This document shows, piece after piece, positions 44,401 through 56,400 of a DNA stretch of 64,000 bases. The position numbers and the translations under genes were made by a program. Each line of letters begins with the position of its first letter. Within the stretch, counting starts at the first letter, position 1. This stretch comes from Ypsolopha sequella (taxonomy: Eukaryota; Arthropoda; Insecta; Lepidoptera; Ypsolophidae). The notes beneath the pieces were generated by a model. It ran no database searches. It was not told the DNA's origin and saw only the letters and a program-made list of their open reading frames with translations. Location: NCBI GenBank assembly GCA_934047225.1, contig OW203984.1:5775201-5839200 (forward strand), in the 5' to 3' direction.

Positions 44401-47400
44401 TGGCTATAAACATGGAATGAGAAAGAACCTTGTCTGCGGCTGTATTATTTATATAGGCTATATTATTTATATAGGCTATATAATATATATAATATATAAA
44501 GTGAAAACACACGCTATCTTTAAATAAAATCATATACTACTGTTATCACATACTCTACTGTTCACACTAAACAAATTTTCCAAAGAAACATAACAAAGCA
44601 AATGAAAAAAAAAACACATGCCCATACAACATTGACAGTTGATTTTTAATGTTATTATAGAAAGGAGAATTAAATTTTTCATTTGCGCTGGTATGTTTCT
44701 TTGGGAAAGCTTTTCAGTATGGTCAGTAGAATAATATAATTAACTATTATAAGTATGTTTAAATACATCCCTTTAATTGGATTGATATCTTGTTTTATTT
44801 TTTTTATTAACCAGTAGTTGAAACAATATTTTTTCGAAAGAATTTTTGTAAGTGCAATTTTTTTTAATCTTGCAAATACCGAGATTGGAATTTAGGTGCA
44901 AGATTGCATTGCCTACTCGCAACGTTAAGGCCGCTTCACATTCTCGGCGAGACTTTCGCCTGAAGGGGACAAAGCTATACGAGTAAAGCGAAACATAATA
45001 GAGTTTATCTCCTTTAATCAAATAGCTGTTTAATTCTTGTTCAATTTGTATATATTTTTTAATTTAAGCTTTTAAAATAGGATTTTTTTACTACATAAAA
45101 CATTTTTCCTACATTTTGGTGGTTCACCCCTCGATCCCGAGTACATAAACGAACATTTTCCGTTGAAGACAAGGTTTAATTTCTCTGACGGAACGTTAAA
45201 AATGCCGTGTCGCCAATTCCTTGCATTTATATAAAAAAGCGGATTAAAAACAGTTATTGTATCAAAATCGTATCTACGGAGGCATATGACACACCCTCTC
45301 ACACTCACACATATATACACTCTACACCTGCACACACAGAGAGGAACACCCTTCACATATTTACTTTAGTTTATTTTATTTTACACTATATAATTTTACT
45401 TGTCTCACTCAATAAAACTATCATAAGATTCTGAATATTGGAAGAGCGCTGCTGCCTAAAACACCGGTCTAGAGTACTCTAGCACCTAGTTCGGGCACAG
45501 ACGTACTTACTGGCAACTTGTTTTATGTAACTTGTTTTTAAGTAATCATGTACAATCAAACACTGTTATATGATAATTTGATTTAAATAAACTATTATAA
45601 CTATTATATCTCATGCACGTGACGCATATTATATTGCACTCCCAATTACTACTATGTTCCGTGACTTACCAAGAAAACCTTTGGACGTCGAACGAAGTTT
45701 GTTTACCTAAGATATCACGCTGTAGACCTGTAGTACAAACGCTTGCCGCGCCAGTCTATTTTCGTATGATTTCCTTACCAGAGCCAGTTCAGTGCCAATG
45801 CCAGGGCACTACAACTTACACTTATGTAATGCGATGTTCTTTGTTTATTAATAGATCGTCTTTCGTTTTTTCCTGACGAGTTTTTGGGTTTTAGTTCCTT
45901 TGCAATTGGTTTTAGAACATTGTTTAGCGGTTTCCAAGTCCATGTAAATAAAAATCTCATAAAAATCATAATAATAAATTGTCGTTTTCATTGTAATGTA
46001 ATGTGTTCCAAAGCAATATAATAATCAAATGTTTTGTAAGTGGAACAATCTATGGAATGTTCGTAATTTGTATAATTTTATTGCCTGCAATATTTATTAC
46101 AATGTCTTTGTTAAGGTGGTATTCAATTTAGTAGTTGGATTTTTAATTGATTTAGCTAGAACCATTTTTAACTTGGTTTCAATAAAGTATGTAGATAGTT
46201 TCTGGTATATTCGTTTACTACAAAATTACGTGATTTTTCGGAAAATGTTTTCTTACAGGGCTTCCCAACAATTTTCCTTGAAGGCGCAATGCACTTTAAG
46301 GGAGAAAGGGGGCTCCCTCACACTCCATCTCCCCTCAATGAACTTTCTGTTATACACATGATTGTTATAATTACTTTTTCAATGCATGTGCTCGTAAAGG
46401 CCCACTTTTTATGCATCAAAACCGAACAGAAAGTCGATTATTTTGCCCTAGGGCTTTATTATTATTATTTTTTATTTATTTACAATGGTTGGCTAACCTG
46501 CAGTCTTTCCTGTGTACCATAAATGTCATACTTTTTTCCACCGTTTAACGGCTCTGGATACCTAGTCCTTTTGAGCCAATTACAATTTAAAGTTCACAAA
46601 ATTATATTTGTTTCATTTCCTCACACTATGCATTGAAAAACGTAGTATGATACACGGGCGTAAGAGCAATAAATTACTCGGTTACGCTTAAAACACTCGC
46701 TACGCTCGTGTTTTAAATCGTCCTCGTAATTTATTCCTTTGCGCCCTTGTAGCATAAACTACTATTAATTATACTTTCTGAACTTTATTCAATATGCTAA
46801 CTGGGGCAATATACATATATACAAAATATATGTGGTAGCAGTCCACAGTATAGTTTAAAATTGTCAATCCATGTTTTCCGTTAAAACAAGTACATGTTAA
46901 TGGATTATATTTATTTTTCTATTTAAGCAAATTTTTTACGCATAATTTAAAGATAGTGAGCACAAATTGGTGATCCACACCACATTATATACAAGGTGAC
47001 TTTTTGATCATCGTCCAAATTCATACTGGAGGCTTGATAAGTGATCAGTATCTTGGATCAGTAACAATTTTTGTGAAATTCGTAAAATGAAATTTCGGCT
47101 TCCCATATAAATTCAGTTCCAGTCCCGAGTGAATCACTATGGAGTCGAAATTTCATTTTACGAATTTCACCAAAATTGTTATTGATGCATGATACTGATC
47201 ACTTACCAAGCCACCAGTATGAATTTGGACGATGATCAAAAAGTCACCTTGTATATGTAGATATGTGGAAATTTTCTGCAAAGCTTTTTGTATAATTTCG
47301 ATAATCGTTTAAATACGGCTCGTATTAAAGAGCGATATCAGATATCGTTGTTTTTAGCGAATCTATTATATAAAATCGAAAAGCTAGACAGGGACAAAAT

Positions 47401-50400
47401 TCACGGGAAAGAGTGATGGCGTTGTGTCACATACGAACTCCAAAATCGCGAAAAAAATTATGCAATTCGATTCTTTAGATTGTGACAATGATGAATGAAC
47501 GGCATAAACAATATGGGTTTGGATAAGTGATCGCTTAATAATTAAAAAATGAAATGATGAGATCAAAATGTTCCGCGTTTCAGAAACGTCAGATCTGTAT
47601 CAAGAGCGGATCCGGGCTGCGAGCCAGGGGGGGGTCACAGGCTCCGAATTAGTCCAAATATATGATAAAATTTTGTGCAGTTTTAGGTAAATTTAGCGTG
47701 TCTGTATAGAAAAAAAAAGTTGAACTAGGCCCAGGGAGGTCACGACCCCCATGACCCCCCTGGATTTGCAAAAACGTAACATCGTGCAACGCAACTTTAA
47801 ACGCAAATTGAACATCAATTTATTTTTCCAGAGAATTAATTTTATACTAATGAATTAATTCTATAGATTATCTCCTACATGCAACGTCACTCACAACCAT
47901 CTCGTCTCTATGATTCATGTGTTTAAGAGTTTTTTTTATATATTAATAATTATTATATTGTAAACGTAGGCAGAGCCGCGGGCACGTCTAGTTAATAATA
48001 ATGATTGAAAAGCTTGTGTGAAATGCGTGACTAGATTGGCGGATCTGGAAGAGGCAAAACAAGTATGTCAGGATCGTAGCGTCTCTGCCTTTCCCTCTGG
48101 GAGACAGCCGTTACTTACCTACGTGTATATTTAATATCGATATAAATACTCGTAACGTTAGTGAGCAAAGCGAGTGAAGTTCTCCGAGTCTACTTGAACA
48201 GTCCGACGTTTTTATATATGTATGAATGTTTGTCCGACGATAACTCGGGTATCGTTGATCGGAACGTCATGAAAGGTAGGCGAGTAAATGAGACAACAAT
48301 ATTTCTTAAGTTCCAACATGAACCAAATCGAATCGCGAGTTCACATTTCGGGGCGAACTTCACCAGACAGAGAAACACCCCATCTGCTATGCCACAAGTG
48401 TTTCCATGTTTACCAAACCATTGATTAAGGGGAACGAAAATACAAACAGAAATAAAATGTCAGCTTTCGGATGATTTTGTTGCAATAATTAGGTAACGTA
48501 TAGCCATAAAAAAAATACATGTTTTTGGTTGAACTTTAAGGTATTCATTTTCCACAAACCACGTTAATCGATTCATATTTGTACTGTCAATGAATTTTTT
48601 TGTAACCCTCTATTGCACACTTCTTATCGATTTTGTTTCAGGTATCGCTTTCGCGATTTTGTTGGTTTTTTTTTAATAAAATTAGTGTGAATGATATCTA
48701 TTCATTTTCCAAATACCACGTTATTCGGGTCAAAAAAAGCACCCCCTTTTTCCAAAAATACGTAAATCCACTGATGCAGTCAGCGGCAGCAAGATATTGT
48801 CAGTCTACGCCTAGCGTTGGCGCCCGTAAGACGTGGAACCTGTGCCCTTTTTTGCAAGCTATAAATATCTCCCAAAACTACTTCAAAACACATTGAAATT
48901 AATTTAATAAAGTAATATTTCGAGGAGCATCATATTCCGGCCTTTAAAAACTCAACAAAATATGCGTATGAGTGATTTAGCTACATCGTGCCATAGTCAT
49001 AACAACAAAACTGAATGAATTTGGATTGAATTCATACTTTTATGCGGGAAAATAATATGTGTTACTCTAAAAGAATAATTTTGTGATCGTTATTGAAACC
49101 CAAATTAATTTACTTATACTTACTGAGATCTGTATTTCGTGAAATTACCCTCTAGTATTGGCTCACCATTTCAGGTCCAATAAGTGAAGTTTTTTGCAAA
49201 TTATATAGGTACACTTACTTGGGATAAATCGCCAAGCATTTAAAATATAGAAATTTATTTTGAAATATTTACAGTGCATGGCAAAATTATTAGATCGTAG
49301 ATAATCCTGTCGGTACATGTTCAGGTTCTGTTACGCAAAATGAAAACAATGAAACTCTTTTAGGATTAATTTGTTATCCCTATGTTTGTCTGTCTGTCCG
49401 TTTGTCTAGACAATTTTTTCTGGGTAAAATTAATAAATACCAATATTAACGGCCCTCTATAGAGCTGTAAAAACATACTTTTGACGTTTTTATTTATATT
49501 ACGTTTTAGGTTTTTACGTTTTTTTTTTTACGTTTTTCATACAAATTTTCTCACTATGGAAATGTAGGGATGAACACTTGAGATAATATTTTGCATTTAA
49601 AAGTCAACACAGAAAGGAATTGTTGAACAAATAATGTAAAAAATATGAAAACCATGTTGTTCTATTCTAAAGGGATTAATTATCTACTGTTCAATGTGGC
49701 GATAGCTTTGTTTATTTTTTTCCTTGAATTATTTTTTACTAAGATAACAAATAGTTTAATACAAGGTTTTCCTTAAGAGGTCCCTTTACCCCTGTATTTT
49801 CTTAAAATTCATACAATAGGTATAAATCGAATGTGAAGTCTACAGCTTATTTTCTTCATATCTTTTTTCATGAGTATATTCTAGTGACATCTAACTACGT
49901 CTCTATACAGCCCAAAAAGCAAAATTTGATAAAACACCATCATAATAGCTGTCAGGATATCGTCAATATTGCCTCGTTTTTACGCAAAGTTTAACAAGTT
50001 TGTATATTTCTATCTATACTGGAAATAAAAAAGAGAGAAATACAGGCGTCGTTCATGTTAAGATGACTAAGTTTACACACTTTTCTAATTACCGTTTCAT
50101 GGAAAACTGTTTTGACCTGAAACCATTTCACAAATTCAATTAACTTATTTTGAATATCTTGTCATCTTGCACTTCTTGATGAGAAATACAATTTCAATAA
50201 GTAAAAATACAACTTTTAGTTAAGAAAACTTATAGTTAAAAGTCTGCTGTATGCATTAACATATTTTTAATTATATTACAATAGTAATAAAATAATTGGC
50301 TTATCCGTCGTCGTGATACCAGCCGTAAATTTCTTAAATAATCTGATATCACGCTTATGGAAAACCCAATTATTTTGAAGATACCATAATATCATTAAAA

Positions 50401-53400
50401 TATGTTTATGCATATAGCAAACTTTTAACAATAAATTGTCTTAGCTAAAAGTTGTACTTTACCGTTATAATTATTTCTTAATATTTTGTTACAAATTCGG
50501 AGAAATAGCCCTTAAGGAAAACCTTGTATGAAAATATTTGTTATCTTTGTAACAAAGAAAAAAAAATAAACAAAGTTATCGCCACATTGAACAAACAGTA
50601 AATTATTAATCCCTTTAGAATAGAAAGATATATGGTTTTATATTTTTTACATTATTTGTTCTACAGTTACTTTCTGTGCTTTCTTTCAAATGCAAAATAT
50701 TATGTCAAGTATTGATCTCTATATTTTCATAAGGAGAAAATTTGTATGAAAAAGTTAAACAAAAGGCCATAAAAACGTTATAATATGTATATTTTACAGG
50801 GCTGTAAATATTAGCATTTATTGATTTTACCCAGAAAAATTGCCTAGACAAACGGACAAACAGACAAACATAGGGACAACAAATTAATCCTAAAAGAGTT
50901 TTGTTTTTTCATTTTGCGTAAAGGGACCTGAACATTTCAAACTATGATACAAATAAATTTCTATATTTTAAACACTTGGCGATTTATCCCAAGGGTAAAC
51001 AGGTGTCCCAAAAGTCAACGCTTTCCCTTGGAAGGCTGGTAGGCCAGCTCATGACTGACCAGAATATCAAATTATGACCTCAGCAAAAAGTAGATAGTCT
51101 TCGAGTTGATGGTACTTTTATAAATTCGAATAGATTTTTGAGAGTCAAAGCTAACCAGTTCTAAATTCTAAGAACAAAATTTTTGTTGCGCAACTCTGAA
51201 TAGTCATGCTATTGATAAAGTCAAAAATAAACCTTGAAATGCTGTTACATCAGGAAGAAAAATAAAAACCCAATTTATGAGCAATTTTTTGTAATTAGGT
51301 TAGTTCGATACCAAACCCTGAAAAAAAATGTCCTATGTTAGTTTTGCAAATTGTCTTAAATAACGGCTCATCAAATATTGTTTTTCAAATGATCTGGCAA
51401 TTTCTGTGTATTACTTTTGAAAAAAAAATATTGCTATTTTACTACCAAAGGAGCTGCGTATTTTTTTAAATAATTAGAATTTAGAATAAAAGAGTGGCGG
51501 GCAGTAAAAATATTTGACGTTCATTAGAAATGCCATTTAACACGCGTTAGAGTGAGATAAATAGTGACGCTATTTAAAATGAGTTGGAATGAGATAGTAA
51601 CGCAGTTAAACGTGGTTGAATGAGAGAGGCATAATTGATATAGGCTACAGTGAGATAGATAGTGACGTGGTACATTCCTTCTGAGAATATTTGTTAGTTT
51701 CTACTTTTTGTAATAACAACTTTAGTAAAAAATTTTTGTAAAGAAATTTTTGGTCCAATTTATTTTCCCGCAAGTGTAAAACCAGCTCAACGGGCGAAAA
51801 ATATTTAAAGAATGGGTAATGGTGACAATTAACCGTCACGTAATTATTATGTATCTCTAAAGGAGTGTCTGAAATGTTCCGAGGGTCAACTGATAAATCA
51901 AACACTCAAAAAACCACTTTTAGCCGACCATAATAAATTTACGTCCCGACGTGATAGCAGGTAGGATCAGTGCCGTGTGACGATGATCGAAATACATTAA
52001 TAATTAAATAAAATAAAATACGTATTACTTTTGACCCTGCCTCGTCCACTCTATTCGTATTTTTGCTATGGTGACGCGAGCTTAGAGATCGGGACGAATT
52101 TCCCCCCGCGCGCTATCGTAAAATAGAATAAGCCACGCCCGGAACTGGTTTTTGTTTTGGCTATGTCATACTCTTAATGTAACTAATTTGATCACCAGGT
52201 TGCAGTCCCCGACGTAACGGAAGCGGCGAAGGACGCGGACCTCCTAATCTTCGTGGTTCCTCATCAGTTCGTCAGGACTCTCTGTTCCACGTTGCTGGGA
52301 AAAATCAAGCCCACAGCAGCTGCCCTCTCCCTGATAAAGGTAGAGTGTTATTTCCTGTTATTGCCTTCCCCGGGTGGGGATTTTGCTATCAGTAAGATTC
52401 GCCGTCAAATATACCGACCGACAGATCAACATTTCCGATAATTAAAAAAAAACCAGTCTCGTGGAACTTTTTTTTACCTGTTTGGCAGGTTGGGGTGTTA
52501 ACTGAGTGAAACACAGGTTAGCGGTTAATAGTCCGATATATTCTAGTGGCTACAACCACGTAAGAAAACACGTCGTTACTACACAATGCCGGGAAGAGAA
52601 CTGGCGTGGCTACGTGCCTTGCCATAAGTCGTGCGCAATTACTTATTGCTACAATCAGCAATTTCATGACTCCACAGTACATCCCTTTCTACAAAAAAAA
52701 ATTTTTCAAAATAAAATTTTTAACAAACTAAAAACATCTTTCATTGATTGTACATGAATGTTTCAAAACATACTACACTGATTGTACTCTGATACACTGT
52801 TGCAATAGTAATATAATCTGACTCGACATTTAAACAATTGTAAACACAAAGCAAGCTCGTAACATGAAACTGCCTACTGGCTGACGCAATTCTTATTTTG
52901 CTGTAATGAAATAAATTTCAATGAAATAAAATTTCAACATTGTATAGTACCTAAATGTAAAGACTATTTTATAATATAAAATTACACAAGATTCTTTAAG
53001 AAAACAAAACAAAAAAAAATGAATATAAATCTGAAAAACTCTTTAACACTAACTTCTGTAGAAATTACTCTGAAATTGTATACAAAATTAACAGATAACA
53101 CTTGAATATCGAAACAGTAAAATAACATAATAACGGTGTTATAATATCAAAAATAGTGCTATAATGGAAAATTTTCAATTTGTTCAACTACACAATTCAT
53201 AACTGGACTTTACACAGTATAATAATGTGAAAAAAAAAATGCTATCATAAAAAACTTTAAACAATTTATAGAGGAAAAATACAAATACAAAACTGTTACA
53301 TAACACAAAAAATACATTTCCTGACATCTATCCGAATCCTAAACATTTTATAACTTTTTGGTGATCAATCCAAAAGCTAGAAAAATATCTAGTATACCAA

Positions 53401-56400
53401 TAGTATATCTTTACGTCATGTAAGAAAAAATTCCGGAAATTTCTACTTACATGCTTCATAGTTACACAAATTACAAACATAAATGACATTTCAATACACA
53501 ATACACAAGAAAACATAAAAATAAATTTCGCATTGCATCAAGGGTCTACATTTGCATTCTATTACGGAACCCTGTTTATTCGTCTTTGCTTATTTGCTCT
53601 AATTCGATGTCATTCAGATAGCGTTTCCTGCTTAACCTGAGTGTATATCGACATTATAAATCACTTGAAAACAATAATAAAACACTAAAAAATTACAATC
53701 TACAAGAACAGAAAGAAACAATATCTAAGTTTCGGAAATCTCTCTAGGATCCCTTTAATGCGGAAAGAAAAAAATAACTTGATAGTTTGCAAAAATACTC
53801 TCTAGGCCATTTTACGATTCACCGAGGGCTCGGAACTACTTAAAGAGTGTTCAGGTTAAAATATGGCTTGCCCGTATCTATAGTTTCATTTAGTTCGCGG
53901 GTTCATATTCGAGTTATAAACTCACGGAACCCTAACATTTCATTTTATAATTTCTACGTTACACATGCTATTGCATTGAGATTTGAGTTGCTTAATCCGC
54001 ATTCCCCAAATCTAATACCTTTAGCTATCCTTTAAAACTACTTTCTAGTATGATCACTTCTTTGTACCTTAAACAAAAATAACACAATGGTCACTGTTTC
54101 GTAAACTTTCAATTTTCTGTTTCAATTTGCCTGCTGACGTAATTCGTCCTATACATGTTGCTGCATCGTATTTTGGAATGCCTGTGGAGCACTCTCCAAA
54201 GTTGACGCTCTTAATTCTTTTCTTAACCACTTTCGCATATGATTACTACACTTTGTATATAATACGTACACTGATAAAAAACACAATATGATAATTGTTA
54301 TTACTATCACAATTCCATAAATCTCCATTTTTTCTTCTAATTTCGAATTACTTGACTCGTTTGCACCACTCTGTGCTATGACAACTTGCTCGCTTCCACT
54401 TTGCGGTTTACCCATTTTTCGGAATTTTAACCACAAAATATTTACACGACTTTTACAAAAAACTGAATCTTTATCACTGAACCTCACAATATGTACTGTA
54501 TGCAAAACTAAAAATAATACTCCTTACGTACTCTAATCGTTGCTCTAGAAAATCTACAAACCTAACTATTCTGATACGACGCGACGTGAGTTAGGTAGCG
54601 TTTTCTGCAAAACCCGACTGTATAGTCGTCAAAATAAACCATTTTTGAAAACAATAACACAACATAATAAAACAAAAAAATCTGAAATAGGTACATAAAA
54701 TACAAAGGTTCATAAAATATCTAAATAGTTGCTTCGTAACACGATATCACTGCATGGAATTGTACTGTATCCGGTCGTCACAAGAATTGTCACACGTTGT
54801 CAGCACTTTCGTATGTGTGTGTTCATATACACATCCTGGTTTCTCTGTAATGTATATCGGGGTCTTGTTTCTTTGCACATGTCGTATGTTGCTAATAAAA
54901 ATTCGCTAAATACCTCCATGGCTCAGAAAGCTTCTCAAAATATTCCTCGATTTTCTTCTTTTGTAGCTACGTTCTTGAATTCTCTTACTTCTCTTGGTAA
55001 CGGTGTCGAAGTCATCACTTGCAACACGTCCGCACCTTCACGTTCCGATTTTTTCTTCGGTATGCTGTCCTCTAGGCTATGTTTGTTATCTGGGCTACTG
55101 CTGACCTCCGGGTTTCGTTTTTTCTCCGGGCTAATGCTGACTTCCTGCTGTTGTCCTTCGATAATATCTCTCCTCCGGGCTGTATCTTCCGGGTTGTCAT
55201 CTTGCCGGCGTTTTTTTTTTAATTTTTCTGCCTCTACCTCTTGGATACTCGCCGACCACAACGTAAGTCGTTGTAATTCCCGCCGAGCCACGACTCTACT
55301 CGACGGGGAGTTCTCTTCCCGCTGTCCTGTCTGTTCAGTTCACGAACATGATACCCCAACAGCCATAAAACGCACTGTCCAGAAATCGACGTTCGGGGTC
55401 ACCACTTTGGCAAGGTTGGGGTGTTGACTGAGTGAAACACAGGTTAACTGTTAGTAGTCCGATATAATCAAATGGCTAAAACCACACAAGAAAACACGTC
55501 AATACTATACAATGTCGGGAAGAGAACTGGCGTGGCTACGTGCCTTGCCATAAGTCGTGCGCAATTACTTATTGCTACAATCAGCAATTTCATGACTCCA
55601 CAGTACATCCCTTTCTACAAAAAAAAATTTTTCAAAATAAAATTTTAAACAATCAGAAGGTTGCGTGTTCAAATCACGTCGGGGTCACCACTTTGGCAGG
55701 TTGGGGTGTTAACTGAGTGAAACACAGGTTAGCGGTTAATAGTCCGATATATTCTAGTGGCTACAACCACGTAAGAAAACACGTCGTTACTACACAATGC
55801 CGGGAAGAGAACTGGCGTGGCTACGTGCCTTGCCATAAGTCGTGCGCAATTACTTATTGCTACAATCAGCAATTTCATGACTCCACACCTGTCATGATCA
55901 TATTGTTGTCTAAAAACAATAATTTTACAGATTAATCAATAATTTCGTCATCTATTGTTATATAAAACAAATAATTCTACAGATTAATCAATAATATCGT
56001 CATCTATTGTTATCTAAAACAAATAATTCTACAGATTAATCAATAATTTCATCATCTATTGTTATCTAAAAACAATAATTTTACAGATTATCAATAATTT
56101 CGTCATCTATTGTTATCTAAAAACAATAATTTTACAGATTAATCAATCATTTCGTCATCTATTGTTATTTAAAAACAATAATTTTACAGATTATCAATAA
56201 TTTCGTCATCTATTGTTATCTAAAAACAATAATTTTACAGATTAATCAATAATTTCGTCATCTATTGTTATCTAAAAACAATAATTTTACAGATTAATCA
56301 ATAATTTCGTCATCTATTATCTAAAAAACAATAATTTTACAGATTTTTCAATAATTTCGTCATCTATTGTTATCTAAAAACGATAATTTTTACAGATTAA

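Larger units (their letters stand above)
42706..52198 (+). other. Gpdh1 intron 2 (9.5 kb)
   Basis: GT-AG intron. Listed elements: M1 (42727-42888), element at 44170-44915, R1 (46378-46762), palindrome (46985-47258), R3 (48155-48372) and foldback element (49208-50997). Stretches 42900-44170, 44916-46377, 47259-48150, 48373-49207 and 50998-52198 hold no recognised gene. A degenerate GTGAGATAGATAGTGACG motif recurs at 51550-51665. Confidence 0.7.
52482..55887 (-). mobile_element. Composite LTR retroelement with three LTRs (minus strand)
   Basis: The element reads on the minus strand: LTR C (55887-55693), a 90-bp spacer with an extended tRNA-Trp primer site and polypurine stretch, LTR B (55602-55407), a second primer site (GTGGTGACCCCGAAC at about 55391-55405), an internal region with two small open frames, a polypurine stretch and LTR A (52676-52482). 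A perfect 5-bp duplication CCTGT (52477-52481 and 55888-55892) flanks the whole. No reverse transcriptase, protease or integrase was recognised, so it is non-autonomous. Five-bp duplications and the primer site fit BEL/Pao, with gypsy also possible. Confidence 0.8.

Noticed and set aside
45613..45876. 87-codon frame in Gpdh1 intron 2
   Set aside because: No domain, poor composition, no splice context, and no homologous repeat coding region recognised.
52506..52757. Plus-strand frame [10 protein letters not shown]..., repeated at 55717
   Set aside because: It is the antisense of the LTR sequence and is duplicated only because the LTRs are.
54729..55427. 232-codon plus-strand frame
   Set aside because: It is antisense to the charged retroelement frame and LTR-proximal region. 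Its Ser/Leu/Arg-rich composition is a shadow of the other strand.
55651..55690. A tRNA-Trp gene
   Set aside because: Only the 3' half is present, with the CCA end that genes lack, and it sits next to LTRs as a primer site.
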